From Thalassovita autumnalis (GTDB lineage: Bacteria; Pseudomonadota; Alphaproteobacteria; Rhodobacterales; Rhodobacteraceae), in contig NZ_CYSB01000030.1 of assembly GCF_001458255.1 (NCBI RefSeq), forward strand, positions 186,001-250,000: DNA of 64,000 bases, given 5' to 3'. Shown in pieces: positions 17,928-27,206 of this stretch (within the stretch, counting starts at the first letter, position 1; each line of letters opens with the position of its first letter). A program made the translations under genes and the position numbers. The notes beneath the pieces are model-generated. The model worked only from the letters and a program-made list of their open reading frames with translations. It had not been told where the DNA came from and did no database searches.

Positions 17928-18716
17928 ATGTCCGGAGAATTGTCGCCGATCGACAAAGCCAAGTTTGTGGCGGCCAAAAAGGCCGTGGAATATGTCGAAG
18001 ATGGCATGCGTGTGGGGCTGGGCACCGGCTCAACCGCGGCATGGATGGTGCGCTGTCTGGGGGAGATGGTGCGCGAAGACGGTTTGAAGATCCGCGGCGT
18101 TCCCACCTCTGCCCGTACTGCTGCTTTGGCGCGGGATGTGGGCATTGATGTGGTCAGCCTCGATGAAGCCAAATGGCTGGATCTGACGATTGATGGTGCG
18201 GATGAGTTTGACGGTGAGTTCAACCTGATCAAGGGCGGCGGTGCCGCGCTGTTGCAGGAAAAGATCGTGGCCACCGCCAGTGACCGGATGGTGGTGATCT
18301 CGGACGTGTCCAAAGAGGTCGAAACCCTGGGGGCTTTCCCGCTGCCGGTGGAGGTGATCCCCTTTGGCTGGCAGACCACCAAAGCCCTGATTGAGGAGAT
18401 GCTGGACAGTCTGGATGTGCTGGGCCAGACCACCAGCCTGCGGATGAACGGCGCAGCACCTTTGTTCACCGACGAAGGCAACCACATTGTCGATCTGCAT
18501 CTGAACCGGATCGGCAATGCACGTCAGGTGGCGATGGTGCTGAACCAGATCCCCGGCGTGGTGGAAAACGGGCTGTTTGTCGACATCTGTGATACGGTTG
18601 TGGTCGGCTATGGCGACGGTCGGGTGCAGGTGCGTGACATCAACGAAAACGCGGTGAGTGAGGACCGGCTGGAGTTTGTGGAAAGCGAAAACCTGTTCTC
18701 AGATCTGGGGGATTGA
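17928..18716 (+). CDS. rpiA: Ribose-5-phosphate isomerase A
   Basis: A 262-residue enzyme of the pentose phosphate pathway interconverting ribose 5-phosphate and ribulose 5-phosphate. The phosphate-binding loop GLGTGSTA, the active-site segment TIDGADEFD and the KGGGAALLQEK motif with its catalytic Lys and Glu are all present. A strong GGAGGAGG site precedes the ATG. gor follows in the same direction after 141 bases and may be cotranscribed; the pair supplies pentose and redox metabolism. Confidence 0.96.
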   Translation: MSGELSPIDKAKFVAAKKAVEYVEDGMRVGLGTGSTAAWMVRCLGEMVREDGLKIRGVPTSARTAALARDVGIDVVSLDEAKWLDLTIDGADEFDGEFNLIKGGGAALLQEKIVATASDRMVVISDVSKEVETLGAFPLPVEVIPFGWQTTKALIEEMLDSLDVLGQTTSLRMNGAAPLFTDEGNHIVDLHLNRIGNARQVAMVLNQIPGVVENGLFVDICDTVVVGYGDGRVQVRDINENAVSEDRLEFVESENLFSDLGD

Positions 18717-18857
18717 GGGGGCTGCAAGATGTCAGTCGTGTCCGTGACGTGAGATAAAGCGCCAAGATCACATATCCGTGGGGTGCGGGTTTTATCCCGG
18801 TCGATACGGCATTACCTTGGCGACCAACTGTGAGATTCAATTGAAGGTAACGATCTG

Positions 18858-20216
18858 ATGAGCTTCGACTACGACCTCTTTGTCATCGGCGGTGGGTCCG
18901 GTGGTGTGCGTGCGGCCCGTGTGGCAGCTGGCGACACCGGTGCCAAGGTGGCGCTGGCCGAGGAAGACCGCTATGGCGGCACCTGCGTCATTCGCGGCTG
19001 TGTGCCCAAGAAACTGATGGTCTTTGCCAGCGAGTTTCCGGGCATGGCCGAAGAGGCCCGCGCCTATGGCTGGGACATGCCGACAGGCGCTTTCAGCTGG
19101 GACAATTTCAAAGGCAAACTGCACGCAGAACTGGACCGTCTGGAGGGTATCTATCGCCGACTGCTGGCGAACTCGGGCGTGGACACTTTTGATGCCCGCG
19201 CCAAGGTCGTGGATGCGCATACCGTTGAGCTGTCGACAGGGGAGCGTAAGACCGCCAAACATATCCTGCTGGCCATGGGCGGCCGTCCGGTTCTGCCTGA
19301 CACGCCGGGTGCCGAGTTGGGCATCACCTCAAACGATATCTTCCATCTGGAAAAACTGCCCGAGTCGATCCTGATCGTGGGTGGCGGCTATATCGCGTCG
19401 GAATTTGCCGGGGTGCTGAACGGTTTGGGTGTGAAGGTCACCCAATTCTATCGCGGCGCGCAGATCCTGCGCGGATTTGACGACGAAGCCCGCGGTCTGG
19501 TGGCCGAAGAGATGATCCAGAACGGCATCGATCTGCATCTGGGCACCAACATCCTGTCGATGGAGAAGGTCGGCGATAAGATCCGGGTGAAAGCCACCAA
19601 CGGCAGCGAACATGACTTTGATCAGGTGATGTTTGCCACCGGTCGTGTGCCAAACACCGATAACATGGGTCTGGAAGAGGCCGGCGTGAAGCTGGGCCGC
19701 AAAGGTCAGGTTGAGGTGGATGAATACAGCCAGACCGCTGTGCCCTCGATCTATGCGGTGGGGGATGTGACCGACCGCGTGAATCTGACACCAGTGGCGA
19801 TCCGCGAAGGCATGGCCTTTGTTGAAACCGTCTTTAAGGGCAAGCCGACGCCGGTAGATCATGAGCTGATCCCGACCGCGATTTTCACCCAGCCGGAAAT
19901 GGGCACTGTGGGTCTGAGCGAGGAAGACGCGCGCGACAAAGGGCCGATTGAGGTTTACAGCACCTCGTTCCGTCCGATGCGGTCGCTCTTTGCTGGCAGC
20001 GATGCGCGGGTGATGATGAAACTGATTGTCTGCGCGGACACCCGTGTGGTGCTGGGCTGTCACATCGTCGCGCCGGGCGCCGGTGAGATGATCCAGCTGG
20101 CAGGTATCGCGGTCAAAATGGGCGCCACCAAAGAGGATTTCGACCGCACCGTTGCGGTGCACCCGACCATGTCGGAAGAAATCGTCACTATGAAAGCGCC
20201 GACGCGCACGGCATAA
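18858..20216 (+). CDS. gor: Glutathione-disulfide reductase
   Basis: A 452-residue FAD/NADPH flavoprotein that reduces oxidised glutathione in the cytoplasm. It shows the FAD-binding GGGSGGVRAARVAA, the redox-active pair Cys43 and Cys48 (GGTCVIRGCVPKK), the NADPH-binding GGGYIASEFAGVL and the C-terminal HPTMSEE that supplies the His-Glu pair across the dimer. The length is normal for the family. An AGGTAACGATCTG leader precedes the ATG. Confidence 0.95.
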   Translation: MSFDYDLFVIGGGSGGVRAARVAAGDTGAKVALAEEDRYGGTCVIRGCVPKKLMVFASEFPGMAEEARAYGWDMPTGAFSWDNFKGKLHAELDRLEGIYRRLLANSGVDTFDARAKVVDAHTVELSTGERKTAKHILLAMGGRPVLPDTPGAELGITSNDIFHLEKLPESILIVGGGYIASEFAGVLNGLGVKVTQFYRGAQILRGFDDEARGLVAEEMIQNGIDLHLGTNILSMEKVGDKIRVKATNGSEHDFDQVMFATGRVPNTDNMGLEEAGVKLGRKGQVEVDEYSQTAVPSIYAVGDVTDRVNLTPVAIREGMAFVETVFKGKPTPVDHELIPTAIFTQPEMGTVGLSEEDARDKGPIEVYSTSFRPMRSLFAGSDARVMMKLIVCADTRVVLGCHIVAPGAGEMIQLAGIAVKMGATKEDFDRTVAVHPTMSEEIVTMKAPTRTA

Positions 20217-20232
20217 AGCTTGAAATTTCCTG

Positions 20233-20268
20233 CCGATTGCACAGGTTTGTTATCAACCGTGCAATCGG
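20233..20268. other. Strong hairpin between gor and hflK
   Basis: CCGATTGCAC (20233-20242) and GTGCAATCGG (20259-20268) are perfect inverted repeats. Inside them GGTT (20244-20247) pairs with AACC (20255-20258), leaving one bulged A and a 7-base loop. No T-run follows, so it is not a standard terminator. It sits 27 bases before hflK and could be an RNA element, an mRNA stabiliser or a protein-binding palindrome. Confidence 0.6.
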
Positions 20269-20295
20269 TGACAATGTAGAGAGGTAGCATAGCCC

Positions 20296-21441
20296 ATGTC
20301 AGGCAATTCTGGCGGCCCTTGGGGCGGCGGCGGAAACAACGGCGGCGGTGGTCGCAACAATGGGGGCGGCAACAACGGCGGTGGCCGTGGCCCGCAGGAC
20401 GACGGTCCGCAGGTCCCCGATCTGGATGAGCTGGTCAAAAAAGGCCAGGAACAGCTGAAAGTGCTGATGGGCGGTCGCGATGGCGGCGGCAATCAGCGTG
20501 GCGGCGGCGCTGGCGGTGGGCAGGGTCTGCCCAAAGGCACCTTTGTGCTGGCCGGTTTGGCAGCTGCGGCGCTTTGGGCGTTTTCCAGCTTCTACACTGT
20601 AAAACCGGAAGAGCAGTCGGTTGAACTGTTCCTGGGGGAATACTCCTCAACCGGCAATCCCGGTCTGAACTTCGCCCCCTGGCCTTTTGTGACCGCTGAA
20701 GTGGTCAATGTGACCTCGGAACGGACCGAAAGCATTGGTCTGTCGCGCTCCAGCCAGGACACCGGCCTGATGCTGACCACGGACGCCAATATCGTTGATA
20801 TCGACTTCCAGGTGGTCTGGAACATCAACGACCCGGCGAAACTGCTGTTCAACATCCGCGATGCCCGTCTGACGGTTCAGGCCGTATCGGAATCGGTGAT
20901 GCGTGAGATCATCGCCGCCTCGAACCTGGCGCCGATCCTCAACCGGGACCGTGGTGTGATTGCGGATGGGGCCAAAGAACGTATTCAGGCCATTCTGGAC
21001 GAATATGAATCCGGCATCTCCATCGTGCGTGTGAACCTTGAGAAAGCGGACCCGCCGCGTGAAGTGATCGACAGCTTCCGCGAAGTGCAGGCCGCCGAAC
21101 AGGAACGTGACCGTCTGCAGCGTGAAGCGGATGCCTATTCGAACCGCGTTTTGGCGCAAGCCCGTGGTGAAGCGGCGCAAACCCTTGAAGAGGCCGAAGC
21201 CTACCGGGCGCAGGTCGTGAACGACGCTTTGGGTGAAGCCAGCCGTTTCTCGGCGGTGCGCGCCGAATATGAAAAAGCGCCGGAAGTGACCCGCAAACGT
21301 CTCTATCTGGAAACCATGGAAAAAGTGCTGGGCAACGTGGACAAAACCATCCTCGACAGCTCCCTCACAGGGGGCGAAAACGGTCAGGGCGTTGTGCCTT
21401 ACCTGCCGCTCAACGAGCTGCGCAAACAGGGGGGGAACTGA
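20296..21441 (+). CDS. hflK: FtsH protease modulator HflK
   Basis: A 381-residue SPFH/band-7 protein anchored in the inner membrane. It starts with a low-complexity Gly/Asn stretch (1-80), has one transmembrane segment (about 82-100, LAGLAAAALWAFSSFYTV) and then the SPFH domain and a long coiled coil with Ala/Glu repeats. HflK forms a periplasmic cage with HflC around the FtsH protease and limits its activity. It is followed three bases later by hflC. Confidence 0.95.
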   Translation: MSGNSGGPWGGGGNNGGGGRNNGGGNNGGGRGPQDDGPQVPDLDELVKKGQEQLKVLMGGRDGGGNQRGGGAGGGQGLPKGTFVLAGLAAAALWAFSSFYTVKPEEQSVELFLGEYSSTGNPGLNFAPWPFVTAEVVNVTSERTESIGLSRSSQDTGLMLTTDANIVDIDFQVVWNINDPAKLLFNIRDARLTVQAVSESVMREIIAASNLAPILNRDRGVIADGAKERIQAILDEYESGISIVRVNLEKADPPREVIDSFREVQAAEQERDRLQREADAYSNRVLAQARGEAAQTLEEAEAYRAQVVNDALGEASRFSAVRAEYEKAPEVTRKRLYLETMEKVLGNVDKTILDSSLTGGENGQGVVPYLPLNELRKQGGN

Positions 21442-21444
21442 TCG

Positions 21445-22323
21445 ATGCGTAAGATGACTTACCTTGTGCCCGTGATCGTGATTGCGGTTGTTGGCATCAT
21501 GTCCTCGCTGTTTGTGGTGGATGAACGTGAAAAAGCGCTGGTGCTTCAGTTCGGTCAGATCAAAGCCGTGAAAGAAGAGCCGGGCCTGAGCTTCAAGATC
21601 CCGATGATTCAGGAAGTCGTGCGTTACGACGACCGGATCCTGTCGCTGGACACCGACACCATCGAGGTTACCCCATCGGATGACCGTCGTCTGGTTGTCG
21701 ATGCTTTCGCGCGGTACCGGATCGCTGATGTGGTTCAGTTCCGTCAGGCGGTTGGTGCCGGTGGTGTCCGTCTGGCCGAGGAGCGCCTGAGCTCGATCCT
21801 CAACTCGAAGATCCGTGAAGTTCTGGGTGCCGATCAGGTCACCTCGGACACGATCCTGTCGGAAAACCGGGCTGAACTGATGGTGCGGATCCGCGACCAA
21901 TCCCGGTCCGAGGCACGTAGTCTGGGCCTGGATGTGGTGGACGTACGTCTGAAACAGACCAACCTGCCGGCGCAGAACTTGAACGCAACCTTTGCCCGGA
22001 TGCGGGCAGAACGGGAACGTGAAGCCGCAGATGAGGTCGCCCGTGGTAACGAAGCCGCCCAGCGTGTGCGCGCGCTGGCCGATCGTACCGTGGTCGAAAC
22101 CCTGTCTGAGGCAGAACGTGAAGCGCAGGTCGTGCGTGGTGAAGCGGATGCGGAACGTAACGCCATCTTCGCCGAAGCCTTCGGTGCAGATCCTGAGTTC
22201 TTTGCCTTCTACCGCTCGCTGCAGGCCTATGAAAACGCTTTGCAGGGCAGCAACTCGTCGATGGTGATGACCCCGGACAGCGAGTTCTTCGACTACCTTA
22301 AGTCGGATCAAGCGGGCCAGTAA
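21445..22323 (+). CDS. hflC: FtsH protease modulator HflC
   Basis: A 292-residue SPFH-domain partner of HflK. One N-terminal membrane anchor (about residues 5-22) is followed by VVDEREKALVLQFGQI, the band-7 core and a coiled coil (ARMRAEREREAADEVARG) typical of HflC. Start and spacing indicate cotranscription with hflK, and its stop overlaps the start of the DUF2065 gene. Confidence 0.95.
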   Translation: MRKMTYLVPVIVIAVVGIMSSLFVVDEREKALVLQFGQIKAVKEEPGLSFKIPMIQEVVRYDDRILSLDTDTIEVTPSDDRRLVVDAFARYRIADVVQFRQAVGAGGVRLAEERLSSILNSKIREVLGADQVTSDTILSENRAELMVRIRDQSRSEARSLGLDVVDVRLKQTNLPAQNLNATFARMRAEREREAADEVARGNEAAQRVRALADRTVVETLSEAEREAQVVRGEADAERNAIFAEAFGADPEFFAFYRSLQAYENALQGSNSSMVMTPDSEFFDYLKSDQAGQ

Positions 22324-22517
22324 TGGAACATGTGATCCTGGCCATCGGGCTGGTGTTGATTGTGGAGGGGCTGGCCTATGCGCTGGCCCCTTCGCTTGTT
22401 GAGCAGCTGTTGGAGCTGCTGAAAACCCTGCCGGAAGCGATGCGTCGCAACTTAGGTTTTTCGGCGCTGGCCCTTGGGTTGGCATTGGTTTGGCTTGCCA
22501 AATTTCTGGGTGCCTGA
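22323..22517 (+). CDS. DUF2065 family small membrane protein
   Basis: A 64-residue protein made of two hydrophobic segments joined by a short amphipathic loop (LLELLKTLPEAMRRNLG). This is the DUF2065 pattern, found next to hflC in many proteobacteria. Its start codon overlaps the hflC stop (TAATGG), so it is translationally coupled. A role with the HflKC-FtsH complex is plausible from context only. Confidence 0.85.
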   Translation: MEHVILAIGLVLIVEGLAYALAPSLVEQLLELLKTLPEAMRRNLGFSALALGLALVWLAKFLGA

Positions 22518-22773
22518 GGGGTTGCCCAGCGGTGCGCGCTGCCGCGCGCGCAGGTTTTCTCAGCTGTCGGGGCTTTGCCCCTCGGCTTCGGGTGGGGCGA
22601 ATGCCATTTTTGCCCTATATTGTCCAAAAACAGCATGAGCGGCTCACCGCCGCTTCACGTTCTGTTGAAAAAATCTTTGTTTGGGGTGAGTTGCACATCC
22701 GCCCCGCTCGACCGATGTTAAAGGCAATCAGTTCTGACCGTTCCCGGTGAGAGACATTTAAGGAGAGGAGACC

Positions 22774-24252
22774 ATGGGCGTGAACCACTCAAGTGCAAAT
22801 GCCGTTGTACTCGCAACCCCTCATGCGCGGGGCGCCGCACTGCGGGCCTTCTGGCTGGGGCTCTTGGCCACCGCGATGACCCTGATGCTGGCGCTGCAGG
22901 CGCAGGCACGACCCGACAGTTTTGCGGAACTGGCCGAAGACATCAGCGACTCGGTTGTCAACATCACCACCTCGACGGTGGTGGCGGGCAGCGATGGGCC
23001 AAACCTGAACATCCCCGAAGGCAGCCCGTTTGAAGATTTCTTCCGCGAGTTCCAGGATCGCAACCCCAATGAACGCGCGCGCCGCTCTTCGGCGCTGGGT
23101 TCGGGCTTTGTGATCTCCGAAGACGGTTTCATCGTGACCAACAACCACGTGATCGAAAGCGCTGATGAGATCTTTATCGAGTTCTTCTCGGGTGAGGAGC
23201 TGCAGGCTGAAGTTGTGGGCACCGACCCCAACACCGATATCGCCTTGTTGAAGGTTGAGGCGGACAAGCCGCTGCCATTCGTCAGCTTTGGCGACAGCGA
23301 CACTGCGCGTGTTGGTGACTGGGTGGTTGCCATGGGCAACCCGTTGGGTCAGGGCTTTTCAGTTTCGGCTGGGATCGTTTCGGCCCGCAACCGGGCGCTT
23401 TCTGGCAGCTATGACGATTACATCCAGACCGACGCTGCGATCAACCGCGGCAACTCGGGCGGTCCGCTGTTCAACATGGACGGTGAGGTGATCGGCGTGA
23501 ACACCGCGATCCTGTCGCCCAACGGTGGCTCCATCGGGATCGGGTTTTCCATGGCCTCCAACGTGGTGACCCGCGTTGTGGACCAGCTGCGTGAGTTTGG
23601 TGAAACCCGCCGCGGTTGGCTGGGCGTGCGCATTCAGGATGTGACCGAAGATGTCGCCGAAGCGATTGGTCTGGAAAACACCGCCGGTGCGCTGGTGACC
23701 GATGTACCGGCAGGTCCGGCGCTGGATGCGGGCATGCTGCAGGGCGATGTTATCGTGACCTTTGATGGGGTTGAGGTTGCCGATACCCGCGGGCTGGTCC
23801 GTCAGGTGGGCAACACCGAAGTGGGCAAAACCGTACGTGTGGTGGTGTTCCGCGATGGCAAGACCGCAACGCTGAAAATCACCCTTGGCCGCCGTGAAGA
23901 GGCCGAAGCCATTCCGGCAGCCCAGCCTGGTCCTGCGGATCCGATGGAACCGAAGGAGATGCTGGGCATGACGTTGAGCCCGGTCACCCCGGAGCTGAGC
24001 GCTGAGCTGAAGCTGAAGAAGGGCGCAACGGGTCTGGTTGTTGTTGGTGTGGATGAAGCCACCGAAGCCTTTGAGAAAGGTCTGCGGATGGGCGATCTGA
24101 TCACCGAGGCAGGCCAGCAGAAACTGGAGCGGATTGCCGATCTGGAAGAGCGTGTAGAAGAAGCGCAGGAAGCAGGCCGCAAGTCGCTGCTGCTGCTGGT
24201 GCGCCGCGCTGGTGAGCCGCGCTTCGTTGCACTGTCAGTTGCCGAAGAATAA
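22774..24252 (+). CDS. DegP/HtrA-type periplasmic serine protease
   Basis: A 492-residue Do-family protease and chaperone for misfolded envelope proteins. A signal peptide (about 1-47) precedes the trypsin-like domain with an intact triad: His125 (VTNNHVIE), Asp155 (NTDIALLKV) and Ser228 (GNSGGPLF). Two PDZ domains follow (about 280-370 and 395-490). An AAGGAGAGGAG site precedes the ATG. It lies downstream of hflKC-DUF2065, consistent with a membrane protein quality-control locus, but a 256-base gap suggests its own promoter. Confidence 0.94.
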   Translation: MGVNHSSANAVVLATPHARGAALRAFWLGLLATAMTLMLALQAQARPDSFAELAEDISDSVVNITTSTVVAGSDGPNLNIPEGSPFEDFFREFQDRNPNERARRSSALGSGFVISEDGFIVTNNHVIESADEIFIEFFSGEELQAEVVGTDPNTDIALLKVEADKPLPFVSFGDSDTARVGDWVVAMGNPLGQGFSVSAGIVSARNRALSGSYDDYIQTDAAINRGNSGGPLFNMDGEVIGVNTAILSPNGGSIGIGFSMASNVVTRVVDQLREFGETRRGWLGVRIQDVTEDVAEAIGLENTAGALVTDVPAGPALDAGMLQGDVIVTFDGVEVADTRGLVRQVGNTEVGKTVRVVVFRDGKTATLKITLGRREEAEAIPAAQPGPADPMEPKEMLGMTLSPVTPELSAELKLKKGATGLVVVGVDEATEAFEKGLRMGDLITEAGQQKLERIADLEERVEEAQEAGRKSLLLLVRRAGEPRFVALSVAEE

Positions 24253-24274
24253 GCGCTGATCCCGCTGAAACGTT

Positions 24275-24304
24275 AAAAGCCGCCCTATCGGGGCGGCTTT
24301 TTTA
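24275..24304 (+). terminator. Rho-independent terminator after degP-type gene
   Basis: AAAAGCCGCCC (24275-24285) pairs with GGGCGGCTTTT (24291-24301), followed by more T residues. Confidence 0.92.
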
Positions 24305-24379
24305 TTGGCGTTGAGAGTTCAGAAGCGACCCCGCCAAGCCAGATCTGACACTATGTGCTGTCCAACAATGTGAGGTATC

Positions 24380-24913
24380 TCAGATCCCGTCACGCGACAC
24401 TGCGATCAGCCCCAAACGGCGGGCACTGGCAAGGGATAGGATGCCACTGTCCAGCCCCTCGGGCTGCTGATACTTGCGCACCGCGGCGCGGGTGCGTTTG
24501 TCCATTTCGCCAGTGATGGGGCCGCGGTAGAGCGACCGCACCTGCAAAGCACGTTGCAGGGTGGCGATGAAGTCCGGGGTCATCTGGGCGGCACAAGGGG
24601 TTTCAAACCAGATTTCCCGGCGTTCCTTGACAACGGCCTGGCGCGTCTCGGTCTTGTAAATCGCCGGGCTCAACACCGTGCCATCGGCCAGTACCTCAGC
24701 CGGTTGCAGCATGATCTGCTCGGTCACGGTCTCATAGACGCCGGGCTGAATGCGCTTGCCCCAGCAGCTGCCCGCAGGCGCGCCGGGGGGCGTGCCGCTG
24801 ACCAGCCGGGTCACCTCAGGCTCAGTGCCGAGATGCGGCACGGGCAACGTCGACATGCAGCCCGCCAGCCCAAAGCCGGAGCCCACCAGTGCTGTGATGA
24901 TCCATCTGCGCAT
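24380..24913 (-). CDS. Lipoprotein with peptidoglycan-binding-like C-terminus
   Basis: A 177-residue protein with a lipoprotein signal peptide (MRRWIITALVGSGFGLAGC; lipobox LAGC, Cys19). The middle part is beta-rich and contains a second Cys pair. The last 60 residues (LQRALQVRSLYRGPITGEMD, then RTRAAVRKYQQ) match the helical peptidoglycan-binding domain. It is probably an outer-membrane-anchored cell-wall protein. The frame is open to 24979, but the signal sequence fixes the start at 24913. It is divergent from the ferredoxin gene. Confidence 0.83.
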   Translation of the reverse strand: MRRWIITALVGSGFGLAGCMSTLPVPHLGTEPEVTRLVSGTPPGAPAGSCWGKRIQPGVYETVTEQIMLQPAEVLADGTVLSPAIYKTETRQAVVKERREIWFETPCAAQMTPDFIATLQRALQVRSLYRGPITGEMDKRTRAAVRKYQQPEGLDSGILSLASARRLGLIAVSRDGI

Positions 24914-25107
24914 CTGCTTTGCCTCATGGCGCCTGTCCCGTTTGTTTCGCTCGGCAGGCGGTCTGTTTTTTGACACCATAACGCCAAACGCTGCGTCAAT
25001 AAAGCACCGGCTTGGCCGCAGCCCGCCATATGCGACACATACAAAGGCGTGAGTGTCGTGAATGGGGCTGGCATTGCCCCGATGACCCCGCTAGGAGGGG
25101 ATTGGAC

Positions 25108-25464
<357 letters not shown>

Positions 25465-25465
<1 letters not shown>

Positions 25466-26178
25466 TGTGGCGCGCGGCGATCCTGACGGCCGCGCTAGGC
25501 CTGTGTGGCGCGGCAGCGCTGGCAGAGGCCCAGATCACGTCGGCCCGTTTTGATGGGCCGACGACCCGCTATGCCCACGGGGTTTTGGGCGATAGCGTTG
25601 AATATGGTCAGCTGGTTCTGGAGGTCCGCGATGGCGGCAAGCGTCAGACCGTGACCATCACCCTGCCACAGGATCATGTGTTCGAAGATCTGCAGCCCCG
25701 GTTGGCGGATGTCACCGGGGATGGCCTGCCGGAGGTCGTGGTGATTGAAACAGATGCGCGCCAAGGCGCAGCTCTGGCGATCTACGGGCCCAAGGGAAAA
25801 CTAGCGGAAACGCCCCATATCGGAACCTCAAACCGCTGGCTGGCACCGATTGGGGTGGCGGATCTGGATGGTGATGGCGCGGTGGAACTGGCCTATATTG
25901 ATCGCCCGCATCTGGCCAAGACCCTGCGGGTTTGGCGCTATGAGAATGGCAGCCTGCGTCAGATTGCCAACGCCAAAGGGCTGACCAACCACAAGATCGG
26001 CTGGGACTATATCGCTGGTGGCATTCGTGGCTGTGGTGAGGATCTGGAACTGGTCACAGCCAATGCTGGCTGGACCCGTATTGTTGCAACACGGCTGCAG
26101 GCGGGGCAGCTGATCAGCCGCGATCTGGGCGCCTATAGCGGCCCCGACAGTTTGAACCGCGCGGCTGAGTGCCGTTAA
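25465..26178 (+). CDS. Secreted FG-GAP/VCBS-repeat protein
   Basis: A 237-residue protein with a signal peptide (1-21). It has at least two FG-GAP-type calcium loops, LADVTGDGLPEVVVIETD and VADLDGDGAVELAYID, and probably forms a partial beta-propeller in the periplasm. The start ATG overlaps the ferredoxin stop, so the two are translationally coupled; a functional link between a cytoplasmic ferredoxin and this protein is not obvious. The exact role is unknown. Confidence 0.82.
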
Positions 26179-26205
26179 GCAAATGCCGCTCCTGCTGCGG
26201 TACGG

Positions 26206-27018
26206 TTAATCCCACCAGAAATACCAGAAATCCCCCTCGTGCAGCAGCGCTGCCAGTGCGCTAAGGTCGCCAACCCCTTGGTCAACGATGTCGCTGGCGT
26301 AGAGGTATTGCTGCGTGGCAAGTTCACGCGCTGCGTCGCGGTCAGAGGCGGGATCGGCAACCAGCATTTCCACCGTGTCTGACTGAATGACGACGGGCAC
26401 CGCGCCGTAGGTTTCGCCCCAGTGCCGGAAGGTTGCTGCATGCACATAGGGCGGCGGATTGGCATTCCAGCCACCAAACCGCAGGTAGATCGGGGCCTGC
26501 CAGACCGCTTCTGTTGGCAGGATGGTGATGAACACCTTGTCCTTGGCGCGGCCAGTTTGCCAATCATCCAGGGAAATCAACCGATCTGCGGCTTGCATGC
26601 CCTCAGGCCAAGGACCCCAATAGTTTGCCGGCACCTCAAGCGGGTTTTCAGCCGCCAATTCCGCAGCCCAGTCTGCATCGTCTTCCTTGACGCTTGCGAT
26701 AAACAGTTGGTGTTCTTCGCGTAGGTGCGCATACAGCGTGTCTAAACCCGGCTGTGCCATTGCCTTTGCAATCGCCTCCTTAATCGGTGGGTAGAACGCC
26801 TGCTGCGAGGGATGGAAGACATCCAGAATACGCTCAACCTGTTCCCGGTCCCCTAAGATGATCGGCGTGCCTGCCTGCGGTCGCAGTGCCTGCCACTCTT
26901 TCAGGGCCTCTGCGCCGTTCACCTCAATCAACGGGTAAGGAAACGTGTCGAGGAGTGTGTCGGCCTGTGCGGCCGCGACACTGCAAAAACTCGCCAGAAC
27001 GGCGGAGATCAATTTCAT
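26206..27018 (-). CDS. DUF4253 domain protein with signal peptide
   Basis: A 270-residue protein with an N-terminal signal peptide (cleavage near AAAQA, residue 19). The C-terminal half matches DUF4253: PPPYVHAATFRHWGETYGA, IQSDTVEMLVADP, then a segment ending WYFWWD at the very C-terminus. The function of this domain is unknown. It lies between the convergent FG-GAP gene and purD, which is on the same strand upstream. Confidence 0.8.
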   Translation of the reverse strand: MKLISAVLASFCSVAAAQADTLLDTFPYPLIEVNGAEALKEWQALRPQAGTPIILGDREQVERILDVFHPSQQAFYPPIKEAIAKAMAQPGLDTLYAHLREEHQLFIASVKEDDADWAAELAAENPLEVPANYWGPWPEGMQAADRLISLDDWQTGRAKDKVFITILPTEAVWQAPIYLRFGGWNANPPPYVHAATFRHWGETYGAVPVVIQSDTVEMLVADPASDRDAARELATQQYLYASDIVDQGVGDLSALAALLHEGDFWYFWWD

Positions 27019-27151
27019 TTGTACCTAAGACCTATGTGAAAATCGCTTGGGAAAAACCTGCGGCGACGATGCCGCTCATAGGCTCGATGTTCAAGCGTCT
27101 TAACACCGGGGTGCGTTGTCCGTTCAACCCTGTGGGGCTGGGGCACCCGCA

Positions 27152-27186
27152 AAAGAAAAACCCCAGACCAAGGTCCGGGGCTTTCT
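27152..27186. terminator. Terminator after purD
   Basis: CCCCAGACC (27161-27169) pairs with GGTCCGGGG (27172-27180) with one G-T pair. On the minus strand it is followed by an uninterrupted T-rich tract (complement of AAAAGAAAAA), 20 bases after the purD stop. Confidence 0.9.
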
Positions 27187-27206
27187 GTCTCAATGCACGC
27201 AAGCGC

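Noticed and set aside
20647-22485. 612-codon open frame on the minus strand opposite hflK-hflC
   Set aside because: It mirrors the real SPFH genes; high GC at third positions keeps the antisense frame open. Its product is His/Arg/Phe-rich without family features.
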